Assembly (NCBI GenBank): GCA_937926975.1
Contig: CALBCJ010000030.1
Span: 1-57,316, forward strand
DNA: 57,316 bases
Source of the DNA: an uncultured Propionibacteriaceae bacterium
Lineage (GTDB): Bacteria; Actinomycetota; Actinomycetes; Propionibacteriales; Propionibacteriaceae
Direction of reading: 5' to 3'
The notes below the pieces were generated by a model that saw only the letters and a list, made by a program, of their open reading frames with translations, was not told the origin of the DNA and ran no database searches. A program made the position numbers and the translations under genes. How positions within the stretch are numbered: position 1 is the stretch's first letter; every line of letters begins with the position of its first letter. Shown piece by piece: positions 15,402-22,523 of the stretch.

Positions 15402-16019
15402 GTGGCCGTGTACACCCTGCCCGACCTGGACTACGACTACGGAGCGCTGGAGCCCCACATCTCGGGCCAGATCATGCAGCTGCATCACGACAAGCACCAC
15501 CAGGCGTACGTGACCGGCGCCAACACTGCCCTCGAGAAGCTCGCTGAGGCCCGGGAGGCCCAGAGCTTCGCGGCGGTCAACAAGCTGGAGAAGGACCTCG
15601 CCTTCCACCTGGGTGGGCACCTGAACCACTCCGTGTTCTGGAAGAACATGTCTCCCGACGGCGGCGGCGAGCCGGACGGCGAGCTGGCCGCGGCGATCAG
15701 CGAGTACTTCGGTTCTTTCGGCGCCTTCCAGCAGCAGTTCACCGAGGTCGCCAACGGCATCCAGGGCTCCGGCTGGTCGATGCTGGTCTGGGACTGCCTG
15801 GGCGGGCGGCTCAACATCAACCAGCTGTACGACCAGCAGGGCAACCTGCCGGCTGCGCAGGTCCCGCTGCTGCAGCTCGACATGTGGGAGCACGCTTTCT
15901 ACCTGCAGTACCAGAACGTCAAGGCTGACTACGTGAAGGCCTGGTGGAACGTGGTGAGCTGGGCCGATGTCGCGGCCCGCTTCGACCGCGCCCGGACCCA
16001 GACCGCCGGTCTGCTCTAA
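15402..16019 (+). CDS. sodA: Superoxide dismutase (Fe/Mn type)
   Basis: Cytosolic enzyme dismuting superoxide to peroxide and oxygen. The 205-residue protein begins MAVYTLPDLDYDYGALEPHI and carries the four metal ligands in LHHDKHHQAYV, LGGHLNHSVFW (His), and LDMWEHAFYLQY (Asp and His). The Gly-Gly and Gln pattern (NGIQGSGWSMLVW) does not settle Mn against Fe; cambialistic forms are known in propionibacteria. GTG 15402 has an AGAGGA site 5 bases upstream; the longer frame adds unlike residues. A GC-rich hairpin directly follows the stop. Confidence 0.93.
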   Translation: MAVYTLPDLDYDYGALEPHISGQIMQLHHDKHHQAYVTGANTALEKLAEAREAQSFAAVNKLEKDLAFHLGGHLNHSVFWKNMSPDGGGEPDGELAAAISEYFGSFGAFQQQFTEVANGIQGSGWSMLVWDCLGGRLNINQLYDQQGNLPAAQVPLLQLDMWEHAFYLQYQNVKADYVKAWWNVVSWADVAARFDRARTQTAGLL

Positions 16020-16153
16020 GACTGTGCTTGATCGCCGCAGCCGAGCCCGAGCGGAGCTCGGGCGGTCAAGCACAGCCCCCGGCTGGACGAACCAGCGGTG
16101 AAGAACGACTGGCCGTACTGTCCGCTCAACCCGGCCCCAGCCGGCCGCGTAGT

Positions 16154-16246
16154 CCCCGGTCTGGACGACGAAGAGCGAGAAACGACCGGCTGGACCACAA
16201 GCCGAAGGACCTTCTCGCTCTGAGGAGGAAGACCGGGGTTATAGCG
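16154..16246 (+). repeat. Paired-stem repeat module, copy 1
   Basis: Outer stem CCCCGGTCT (16154-16162) pairs with AGACCGGGG (16230-16238). Inner stem AGAGCGAGAA (16172-16181) pairs with TTCTCGCTCT (16212-16221). The enclosed loop is 30 bases and contains GGCTGGACCAC. The 3' internal loop is GAGGAGGA, and TTATAGCG follows the outer stem. Compare with copy 2: stem sequences differ but pairing is kept. Confidence 0.7.
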
Positions 16247-16382
16247 GAGCGGCCGAGCCCGAGCGGAGCTCGGGCGGTCAAGCAGAGTCTGGACGATCGA
16301 ACGACGAGGAACGACTCTGCGCACCCGGCTCGGCCACAGCGGGTGAGGTGACCGCCAGGCCCAACCACGAGGGCCGGCGAGT

Positions 16383-16476
16383 CCCCCGGCTGGACGAAGG
16401 AGCGGTGAAGAACGACTGGCTGGACCACGACGGAAAGAACCTCTTCACCGCGAGGAGGAAGCCGGGGGTTATAGCG
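16383..16476 (+). repeat. Paired-stem repeat module, copy 2
   Basis: Outer stem CCCCCGGCT (16383-16391) pairs with AGCCGGGGG (16460-16468). Inner stem GCGGTGAAGA (16402-16411) pairs with TCTTCACCGC (16442-16451). The loop is again exactly 30 bases with GGCTGGACCAC, the internal loop is again GAGGAGGA, and TTATAGCG follows. The inner stem sequence is quite different from copy 1 on both sides, so base pairing rather than sequence is conserved. Confidence 0.7.
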
Positions 16477-16532
16477 AGCCGGCCAGCCGCCGCGCAGGCG
16501 GCGGCGATCAAGCACAGTGCACAATGGCTGGC

Positions 16533-17294
16533 GTGCCAGCGCTCGTGATCTCTCATCTCACGAAGTCCTTTGGTGACAAGCGGGCGGTCGACGACCTCAG
16601 CCTGAGCGTGCCGGCGGGGTCGATGTTCGGGCTGGTGGGCCCCAACGGGGCCGGCAAGACCACGACCTTGTCGATGGTGACCGGGCTGCTGCGTCCCGAC
16701 GCGGGAACGGTGAGCGTGCTAGGGCAGGATGTCTGGAGCGACCCGGTGGCGGCGAAGAGCCGGCTGGGGGTCCTGCCGGACGGGCTTCGGCTGTACGACC
16801 GACTGTCGGGCCGGGAGCTGATCCGGTACACCGGTCAGCTGCGTGGGATGCGCCGGCGAGTGGTCGAGGAGCGGGCCGAGGAGCTGCTGGTGGCGCTGGG
16901 GCTCGCCGGGGACGCGGATCTCATGGTGTGCGACTACTCGGCCGGGATGACGAAGAAGATCGGGCTCGCCTGCGCCCTGGTGCATGCTCCACGGCTGCTG
17001 ATCCTGGACGAGCCGTTCGAGGCGGTCGACCCGGTCTCAGGGGAGGGAGTCCGACGGATTCTGCGGGGCTTTGTCGGGTCCGGAGGCACCGTGCTCCTGT
17101 CGAGCCATGTGATGGAGCTGGTGGAGACGCTGTGCGACCGGCTGGCGGTGGTCGCCGGCGGGCAGGTCCAGGCGTACGGGACGCTCGACGAGGTACGGCA
17201 GGGCGAGACCCTTCAGGAGCGGTTTCTTGCTCTGGTGGGGGCGCCGGAGCCTGAGGGGGAAGCACTCGCGTGGTTGTACTCGTCACCGAGCTGA
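16533..17294 (+). CDS. ABC-2 type exporter, ATP-binding protein
   Basis: A 253-residue cytoplasmic ATPase that powers the adjacent membrane protein. Motifs: Walker A LVGPNGAGKTTT, a degenerate signature CDYSAGMTKKIG, Walker B LLILDEPFEAVDP and the switch SSHVMELVETL. This pattern (YSAGM) is typical of ABC-2 exporters for drugs, lipids or peptides. GTG 16533 (MPALVISHLTKSFGDKRAVD) is preferred to ATG 16524 because CACAAT sits 7 bases before it and no ribosome site exists; family members usually begin this way. The repeat element ends 15 bases upstream. It overlaps the permease start by 25 bases. Confidence 0.85.
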   Translation: MPALVISHLTKSFGDKRAVDDLSLSVPAGSMFGLVGPNGAGKTTTLSMVTGLLRPDAGTVSVLGQDVWSDPVAAKSRLGVLPDGLRLYDRLSGRELIRYTGQLRGMRRRVVEERAEELLVALGLAGDADLMVCDYSAGMTKKIGLACALVHAPRLLILDEPFEAVDPVSGEGVRRILRGFVGSGGTVLLSSHVMELVETLCDRLAVVAGGQVQAYGTLDEVRQGETLQERFLALVGAPEPEGEALAWLYSSPS

Positions 17295-18880
17295 GGCTGC
17301 GGCTGCTGGCGCGGTCGTTCACCCGGTCCCGCGGCCGTGCGGTGCTGCTGGGAGCCGGGTACCTCGCCTGTCTCGGGGCGGCTGGGTCGGTGGCCCTGGC
17401 GCTGCTGGTGCTGGGTACCGCCCCGGTGGCGGTGGTCGGCTCGATGCTCGTCCTGACGGGGGCGGTGATGACAGTGCTGTGGATCACGGTGCCGCTGCTG
17501 CTGACGGGGACCGACGACACCCTGGCCCCGCGCCGGTTCGCACTGCTGCCGGTGTCTGCTGCGCGGCTGCTGCCGGCGATCGCCCTGGCCGGGACGGTCG
17601 GGATCGGGCTGCTCTGCTCCCTGCTGGTGACCGCTGGCGCCGTCGGGGCCTGGTCGGCCCAGCCGAGACTGCTCCCCGCAGCGCTGGTCGGGGGACTGCT
17701 GGGGCTGACGGCGGCCTACCTGGCGCCGAAGGTGCTGGCGGCCGGGCTGACCACCACCTTGGCCTCTCGTCGCTACCGAGACCTGGCCGGAGTCGCCATG
17801 GCCCTGTCCGGAGTGGGCGCCACCCTGCTGCTGCAGGGGCTGTCGGTGGGTCTGCAGCAGTCCCTGGAGCAGGCTGACGACGCCACCGTCCTACGGTCGT
17901 TCAGCTCGGCGATGCGGGTGGTGGGCTGGACTCCGCTGGGCTGGGGCTGGGCAGTTCCGTGGGAGCTCGCCGAGGGACGGACCGCTTCGGCCGTGGTGCA
18001 CGCGGTGCTGGCGCTCGGGCTCGTCCTGGGGCTGCTGGTGGCCTGGTGGTGGCTGCTGCGCCGGGCGCTCACGTCGCCGCTGGAAGCGGCGGGTGGCTCG
18101 GCGATCACCACCTCCCGCAGGCTGAACCGGCTGCTGGGCGGTGGTGTCACCGGTACGGTCGCGGCCCGGCTGCTGCGGTACTACCGTCGGGACCCGCGCC
18201 GGCTGCTGGCGTACCTGACGCTGGCGGCGCTCCCGGTGCTGGTGGCGACCACGGCGCTGCTGGGCCGCCCGGACGGGCAGCTGCCGGTGTCGCTGCTGAC
18301 GGTGGCTCCGCTGCTGGGGCTGGTGCTGGGCCCGACCGTGGCCTTCGACCTCTCGTACGACGGCAGCGCCCTGTGGACCCACCTGGCGGCCGGGGTCCGC
18401 GGCTGGCAGGACCGGCTGGGGCGGGTGCTGGCCCTCGCGGTGCTGACGGTGCCGCTGCTGCTGGTGGTGCTGGGCCTGTCCGTGGCGGTGCTGGGGATGC
18501 GCCACCTGATCCCGCTGCTGGCGGGCTCGCTGGCCACGCTGCTGTGCTCGCTCGGGACCGGCAGCTGGGTGGGGGCGCTGATCCAGGTGGAGGTTCCGCC
18601 ACCGGGCAGCAGCCCGTTCGCCAAGGGATCGGGGGGCGGGGCGGTGTCGGTCCTTGTCGCTGGGCTGACCATCATGGGGACGGCCGTGCTGTCGCTGCCG
18701 GCGCTGGTCGTCGCGGTCCTGGCCTACAGCCGGCTCTGGGCCTGGTACGCGGCGGTGCCGCTGGGCCTGGCGGTGGGCCTGCTGACTCTGGTCGGCGGGG
18801 TCCTGGCCGGGGGTCGGCTGCTGGACCGGCGCTGGCCAGAGGTGCTCAGCAGAGTTACCCGCCCTCACGGCTGTGCTTGA
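17270..18880 (+). CDS. ABC-2 type exporter, large membrane protein
   Basis: A 536-residue polytopic membrane protein, mostly Leu/Val/Ala/Gly, with roughly a dozen hydrophobic segments, the partner of the preceding ATPase. It starts MVVLVTELRLRLLARSFTRS inside the ATPase gene, so the two are coupled. It is larger than the usual 250-400-residue ABC-2 permease. The substrate is unknown. The stop codon TGA lies inside CTGTGCTTGACC (18871-18882), which is the reverse complement of the 12-base block at 16064-16075, so the gene end coincides with a fragment of the upstream repeat. Confidence 0.75.
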   Translation: MVVLVTELRLRLLARSFTRSRGRAVLLGAGYLACLGAAGSVALALLVLGTAPVAVVGSMLVLTGAVMTVLWITVPLLLTGTDDTLAPRRFALLPVSAARLLPAIALAGTVGIGLLCSLLVTAGAVGAWSAQPRLLPAALVGGLLGLTAAYLAPKVLAAGLTTTLASRRYRDLAGVAMALSGVGATLLLQGLSVGLQQSLEQADDATVLRSFSSAMRVVGWTPLGWGWAVPWELAEGRTASAVVHAVLALGLVLGLLVAWWWLLRRALTSPLEAAGGSAITTSRRLNRLLGGGVTGTVAARLLRYYRRDPRRLLAYLTLAALPVLVATTALLGRPDGQLPVSLLTVAPLLGLVLGPTVAFDLSYDGSALWTHLAAGVRGWQDRLGRVLALAVLTVPLLLVVLGLSVAVLGMRHLIPLLAGSLATLLCSLGTGSWVGALIQVEVPPPGSSPFAKGSGGGAVSVLVAGLTIMGTAVLSLPALVVAVLAYSRLWAWYAAVPLGLAVGLLTLVGGVLAGGRLLDRRWPEVLSRVTRPHGCA

Positions 18881-18882
18881 CC
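18871..18882 (-). repeat. Partial copy of the repeat-element terminus
   Basis: CTGTGCTTGACC is identical to the complement of 16064-16075 and differs by one base from the terminal repeat at 16022-16033. It places matching element ends on both sides of the exporter pair. At 12 bases a chance match is unlikely but not excluded. Confidence 0.45.
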
Positions 18883-18961
18883 GGGCGTGGTCAGGCTGGG
18901 CACGTCCGCTGAAGGGCCGTGGTCGGGCTGAGGGCTGGTGCCGCAGCCGTGGCCACGTGGG

Positions 18962-19567
18962 TCACTCCTCGTTGCCTGGCCGGCTCGCACCGAGGACCCT
19001 GAAGCCCTTGGCGCTGGCCAGGCGGGTGCAGGGCCAGCCGGAGCGGTTCAGCCAGTTCGCCAGTGAGTCGGCGCCGAGGCTGCGGGCCACCACGAGGTAG
19101 GCGCAGCCATCTGGTGCGAGCCGGGGCAGCCAAGTCAGCAGCAGCTCGTGCAGCCGCTGCTTGCCGATCCGGATCGGCGGGTTGGACCAGATCTGGTCGA
19201 ACCGGAGGTCCGGGTCGACGGCCTCGGGCCGCAGCACCTGGACCCGGGTCCCGATACCCGCCCGGTTAGCGTTCTCCCTGGTCAGCTCTAGGGCCAGGTC
19301 GTTCACGTCGACAGCGGTAATGCTGGCCTGGGGCGACGACAGGCCAAGCGCGACCGTGACCGGTCCGGTCCCGCAGCCCAGGTCGAGCAGCCGGGCCGGT
19401 CCGGTCGGGGCCTCGACCGTACGCAGCAGCACGGAGGTGCCCCGGTCGAGCCCGTCACCGGAGAAGACTCCCCGGGCCGAGACCAGCCGCAGGTCGCGGC
19501 CGGCGAGGCGGACCGGGACCTCGAACCGGGGTGCGGGGCCGTCGGGGGTCTGGAAGTAGTGGCTCAT
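18962..19567 (-). CDS. RsmC-like class I SAM methyltransferase
   Basis: A 201-residue methyltransferase of the MTS/RsmC group, which methylates guanine N2 in 16S rRNA. Motif I is LLDLGCGTGPVTVALGL, motif II ITAVDVNDLALELTRENA, and the catalytic tetrad region reads WSNPPIRIGK, matching the NPP[FI] of base-N methyltransferases. It corresponds to the C-terminal catalytic half of E. coli RsmC, a common actinobacterial form. ATG 19567 overlaps the truA stop (ATGA), so it is coupled to truA and trmB in a minus-strand RNA-modification operon. Exact target not provable from sequence. Confidence 0.82.
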   Translation of the reverse strand: MSHYFQTPDGPAPRFEVPVRLAGRDLRLVSARGVFSGDGLDRGTSVLLRTVEAPTGPARLLDLGCGTGPVTVALGLSSPQASITAVDVNDLALELTRENANRAGIGTRVQVLRPEAVDPDLRFDQIWSNPPIRIGKQRLHELLLTWLPRLAPDGCAYLVVARSLGADSLANWLNRSGWPCTRLASAKGFRVLGASRPGNEE

Positions 19568-20397
19568 CGAAGCTTCCGGGTGGCTCGGGCCTCGACAGCA
19601 CGGGCGGCGAGCAGGTGGTCCGGCGGGTAGCCGACCTCCTCCAGAGTGAGCCCGTGGGCCGGCATCACCCGAACCTCGCCGCAGCGCCCACCGGCATCGA
19701 CCAGGCCCGCCAGCCAACCGACTGGTCGCTGGCCCGAGCCGACCATGGTCAGCGCTCCCACCAGCGAGCGGACCATCGAGTGGCAGAAGGCGTCGGCGCG
19801 TACGGTCACCTCGACCGTCTGGTCGTCGCCGCGGGTGAGCCGCAGCTGCTGCAGCTCGCGGATCGTGGTGGCCCCGTCGCGGGCCCTACAGAAGGCGGCG
19901 AAGTCGTGCAGGCCGAGCAGAGGCTCGGCGGCGGCCGTCATCAGCTGCAGGTCGAGCGGCGAGCGGACCTGGCAGACGTGGCCGCGGCGCAGCGGGTCGA
20001 CCGCCTCGGGGCGGTCCCACAGCCGGTAGACGTAGCGGCGCCAGAGCGCAGCGAACCGGGCGTCGAAACCAGCCGGGGCCCGCTGGACCCGCCGGACCAC
20101 GAGGTCGTCGGGCAGCGCCCGGGCCAGCCGCCGGGCCAGCAGCCGACCAGTGTCCTCAGGCCCAGACCGGCCCGCCGAGACCTGCTCGGGCAGGTCGGTG
20201 TGGACAACCTGCCCGCGGGCGTGCACCCCGGCATCGGTACGGCCGGCGCAGGTCACCGAGACCGGGCCCGGCAGGCGCAGCACCCGCCCGACCCAGGTCT
20301 CCAGCTCGCCCTGGACGGTCCGCAGCCCGGGCTGGGCCGCCCAGCCCGAGAAGGCTGCGCCGTCGTAGGCGACGTCGAGGCGCCACCGTACGGTCAC
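19564..20397 (-). CDS. truA: tRNA pseudouridine synthase TruA
   Basis: TruA makes pseudouridine at tRNA positions 38-40. The 277-residue protein starts MTVRWRLDVAYDGAAFSGWA and has the catalytic Asp in CAGRTDAGVHARGQVVH, plus the dimer/substrate segment RRYVYRLWDRPEA and the C-terminal FCHSMVRSLVGALTMVGSG. In many actinobacteria truA sits between rplQ and rplM in the ribosomal operon; here it is on the opposite strand between trmB and the methyltransferase, overlapping both by 4 bases. Confidence 0.94.
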   Translation of the reverse strand: MTVRWRLDVAYDGAAFSGWAAQPGLRTVQGELETWVGRVLRLPGPVSVTCAGRTDAGVHARGQVVHTDLPEQVSAGRSGPEDTGRLLARRLARALPDDLVVRRVQRAPAGFDARFAALWRRYVYRLWDRPEAVDPLRRGHVCQVRSPLDLQLMTAAAEPLLGLHDFAAFCRARDGATTIRELQQLRLTRGDDQTVEVTVRADAFCHSMVRSLVGALTMVGSGQRPVGWLAGLVDAGGRCGEVRVMPAHGLTLEEVGYPPDHLLAARAVEARATRKLR

Positions 20398-21110
20398 GGC
20401 CGTCTCCGGTAGCAGAGGTCCCAGATCCGGCGCCCAGCAGCCAGCCCGCGGCGCTCGTACTTGGTGAGCGGACGCTCCGCGAAGCGGGGGGCCCAGCCGG
20501 GGTAGAGGTTCTCCAGCTCCGAGGCGTCCAGCACCTCCCGCATCGTCAGCGCGTAGTCCTCCCAGTCGGTCGCCAGGCGCAGCATCCCGCCGGGGCGCAG
20601 CCGGCTGGCCACCAGCGCCGCAAAGCCGGGCGAGACCAGCCGCCGCTTGTGGTGGCGAGTCTTGTGCCAGGGGTCGGGGAAGAAGACCCGGACCTCGGCC
20701 AGCGTGCCCGGCGGGACCAGCTGGCGAAGCCCCGCCGAGCCGTCGGCGAGCACCAGCCGGACGTTGGCGAGGCTGGCCTGGCCCAGCTTGCCCACCGTGG
20801 CGGCGACGGAGGGCTCGAAGACCTCGAAGCCGACCAGGTTCGCCTCCGGATGGGCCCGGGCGGCGGCCACCAGGGAGTCGCCGCTGCCGGGGCCGATGTC
20901 GACCATCAGGTCGGCGTCGCGGCCGAAGACCGAGCCCCAGGCCAGGGGTGGCTGCTCAGCCACCGAGGTCGACAGCGGGCCGCGAGCCACGTCGAGCAGG
21001 TAGCGCGGCCCGTACGTGTCGAGGGCGCGGCGCTGGGACGGGTTCATCCGGGCGCTGCGGCGGACATAGCTGACGACCTGGCGGTGAGGTCGCTCGGGCC
21101 TGACGGTCAC
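20394..21110 (-). CDS. trmB: tRNA (guanine-N7)-methyltransferase TrmB
   Basis: Methylates G46 of tRNA variable loops. The 238-residue product shows the SAM motif LMVDIGPGSGDSLVAAARAHP, the family-specific VRVFFPDPWHKTRHHKRRLV, LRLATDWEDYALTM and the C-terminal RPLTKYERRG. The GTG at 21110 has a TAGGCT hexamer 6 bases upstream (minus-strand 21117-21122), implying a leaderless message for the trmB-truA-rsmC-like operon. Identification is secure. Confidence 0.94.
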   Translation of the reverse strand: MTVRPERPHRQVVSYVRRSARMNPSQRRALDTYGPRYLLDVARGPLSTSVAEQPPLAWGSVFGRDADLMVDIGPGSGDSLVAAARAHPEANLVGFEVFEPSVAATVGKLGQASLANVRLVLADGSAGLRQLVPPGTLAEVRVFFPDPWHKTRHHKRRLVSPGFAALVASRLRPGGMLRLATDWEDYALTMREVLDASELENLYPGWAPRFAERPLTKYERRGLAAGRRIWDLCYRRRP

Positions 21111-21214
21111 CGCCGCAGCCTACCGGGGTACGACCAGGACTTGCCCTGGTCGCAGACGGTCCCTGCGGTGGGCGACACTGGGGGCGAAAGGCGCGCCGCC
21201 CGGCGTGAACACAC

Positions 21215-21625
21215 ATGCGAACTCTGCTGAACCTGATCTGGCTGCTCTTCGGTGGCATCTGGCTGGCGATCGGATACTTCCTCTTCGGCCTGGTGGCGTG
21301 CATCTTCATCGTCACTATCCCGCTCGGGGTGGCGTCGATGCGGATGGCGGCGTACGCGCTGTGGCCCTTCGGCAGCGCGGTCGTCGCGAAGCCCGGGGCC
21401 GGCGCCGGCTCGGCCGTCGCCAACGTGATCTGGTTCGTCGTGGCCGGCTTCTGGCTGGCGCTCGGGCACGTCGCCACGGCCCTGGCACAGTCGCTGACGA
21501 TCATCGGGATCCCGGTAGCACTGGCCAACCTCAAGATGATCCCGGTGGCCTGCTTCCCCTTCGGCAAGCAGATCGTGCCCCGTTCCAGCCTGTCACCGAT
21601 CGACCGGCCGCTGCACTCGATCTGA
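21215..21625 (+). CDS. YccF family inner-membrane protein
   Basis: A 136-residue protein with two similar halves, each with hydrophobic helices: LLNLIWLLFGGIWLAIGYFL and NVIWFVVAGFWLALGHVATA, followed by ITIPLGVASMRMAAYALWPFG and IGIPVALANLKMIPVACFPF. This doubled pattern defines the YccF (DUF307) family, of unknown function. It is divergent from trmB and stands alone before marC. Confidence 0.85.
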   Translation: MRTLLNLIWLLFGGIWLAIGYFLFGLVACIFIVTIPLGVASMRMAAYALWPFGSAVVAKPGAGAGSAVANVIWFVVAGFWLALGHVATALAQSLTIIGIPVALANLKMIPVACFPFGKQIVPRSSLSPIDRPLHSI

Positions 21626-21733
21626 GCCCGGCTCCTACGCGACCCACCTGGTCCTGGCCAGGTGGGTCGGTCGTGCGGGGCCGAGCTCGCGGGTGTGGGC
21701 GCCGCCCTCTAAGGTGGCGCCCGAAGGAGTGTG

Positions 21734-22348
21734 ATGAACCACCTGGGTTACCTGTACCTGTCGACGTTGCTGACGCTGTGGGTGATCCTCGACCCGCCTG
21801 GCCTGCTGCCGGTGTTCTTGAGCCTCACCCGGCGGATGTCGCCTCACCAGCGCAACGCGGCGGCGGTCAAGGCCTCGCTGGTGGCGGTGGCGGTGATCGG
21901 CTCGTTCGGGCTCTTCGGGCAGTACATCTTCAGCTACCTGCACATCTCAGTGGGGGCGCTGCAGGTGTCGGGCGGGCTGCTGCTGCTCCTGGTCGCCCTA
22001 GAGCTGCTGACCGGTAAGTTCGACACGGTCGAGGAGCAGGAGGTGCCCGACACGGCGGTCAATGTGGCGATCGTGCCGCTGGGGACGCCGCTGCTGGCCG
22101 GGCCGGGCGCGATCGTGGCGACGATGCTGGCGGTGGAGTCGACGAGCGGGGTGAAGGGCTCGCTGGTGGTCTTCGGCGCGGTCTTCACCGCGATGGTCCT
22201 GGTGTACGCGGTGCTCCGGTTCGCCGAGGTGGTCCGGGCCTTCCTCAAGGACGCCGGGATCACGCTGCTGACCCGGATCGCGGGTCTGCTGCTGTCGGCG
22301 ATCGCCGTCCAGATGATGGCTGACGGAGTGCTGAGCTTCTTCAAGTAG
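21734..22348 (+). CDS. MarC family integral membrane protein
   Basis: A 204-residue protein with about six transmembrane helices. Family features: ILDPPGLLPVFLSLT near the N-terminus, LQVSGGLLLLLVALELL and VPLGTPLLAGPGAIVATMLA. MarC/UPF0056 proteins have no established transport substrate despite an old link to antibiotic resistance. ATG 21734 has AAGGAG 4 bases upstream; the GTG at 21731 would be too close. It converges on the EF-G-like gene. Confidence 0.85.
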   Translation: MNHLGYLYLSTLLTLWVILDPPGLLPVFLSLTRRMSPHQRNAAAVKASLVAVAVIGSFGLFGQYIFSYLHISVGALQVSGGLLLLLVALELLTGKFDTVEEQEVPDTAVNVAIVPLGTPLLAGPGAIVATMLAVESTSGVKGSLVVFGAVFTAMVLVYAVLRFAEVVRAFLKDAGITLLTRIAGLLLSAIAVQMMADGVLSFFK

Positions 22349-22484
22349 AGACCGGGCGTACGTCGCCGAGACTGCGCCGCGGGTCTGGGCCACCGACCGG
22401 TCCCGGGAGTCATCCGCCGTGGTCTGGCCGCAGGGTCGCTGCGGGGCGTACGGGCTTCGCCAGCGCGCCGACGACCCAGACGGA

Positions 22485-22510
22485 CGGCCCGCCCCCACGG
22501 GGACGGGCCG
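22485..22510 (-). terminator. Hairpin terminator after the EF-G-like gene
   Basis: CGGCCCG (22485-22491) pairs with CGGGCCG (22504-22510), with CCCC/GGGG further pairing inside, 14 bases beyond the stop on the minus strand. No U-run follows on either strand, as is common for high-GC terminators. Confidence 0.5.
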
Positions 22511-22523
22511 CCCAGGTCTGGTC

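Larger units (their letters stand above)
16021..16518 (+). repeat. 498-bp non-coding element with 18-bp terminal inverted repeats
   Basis: The interval between sodA and the exporter has no convincing gene. It starts with ACTGTGCTTGATCGCCGC (16021-16038) and ends with the exact reverse complement (16501-16518). Inside are repeated modules. A 35-base block at 16041-16075 recurs at 16253-16287 with one mismatch. A two-stem module occurs at 16154-16238 and 16383-16468, and its start recurs at 16076-16112. Each complete module is followed by TTATAGCG, then an 8-bp GC hairpin and G(G/A)TCAAGCA(C/G)AG. No clear target duplication flanks it and no transposase is inside. It resembles a composite MITE or an interspersed structured repeat; I do not recognise the family. 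Confidence 0.75.

Noticed and set aside
16021..16518. CRISPR array or a coding gene in the repeat region
   Set aside because: Repeats are not evenly spaced or identical. Reading frames crossing it on both strands differ between copies by stops and by compensatory stem changes, which favours structure over protein.
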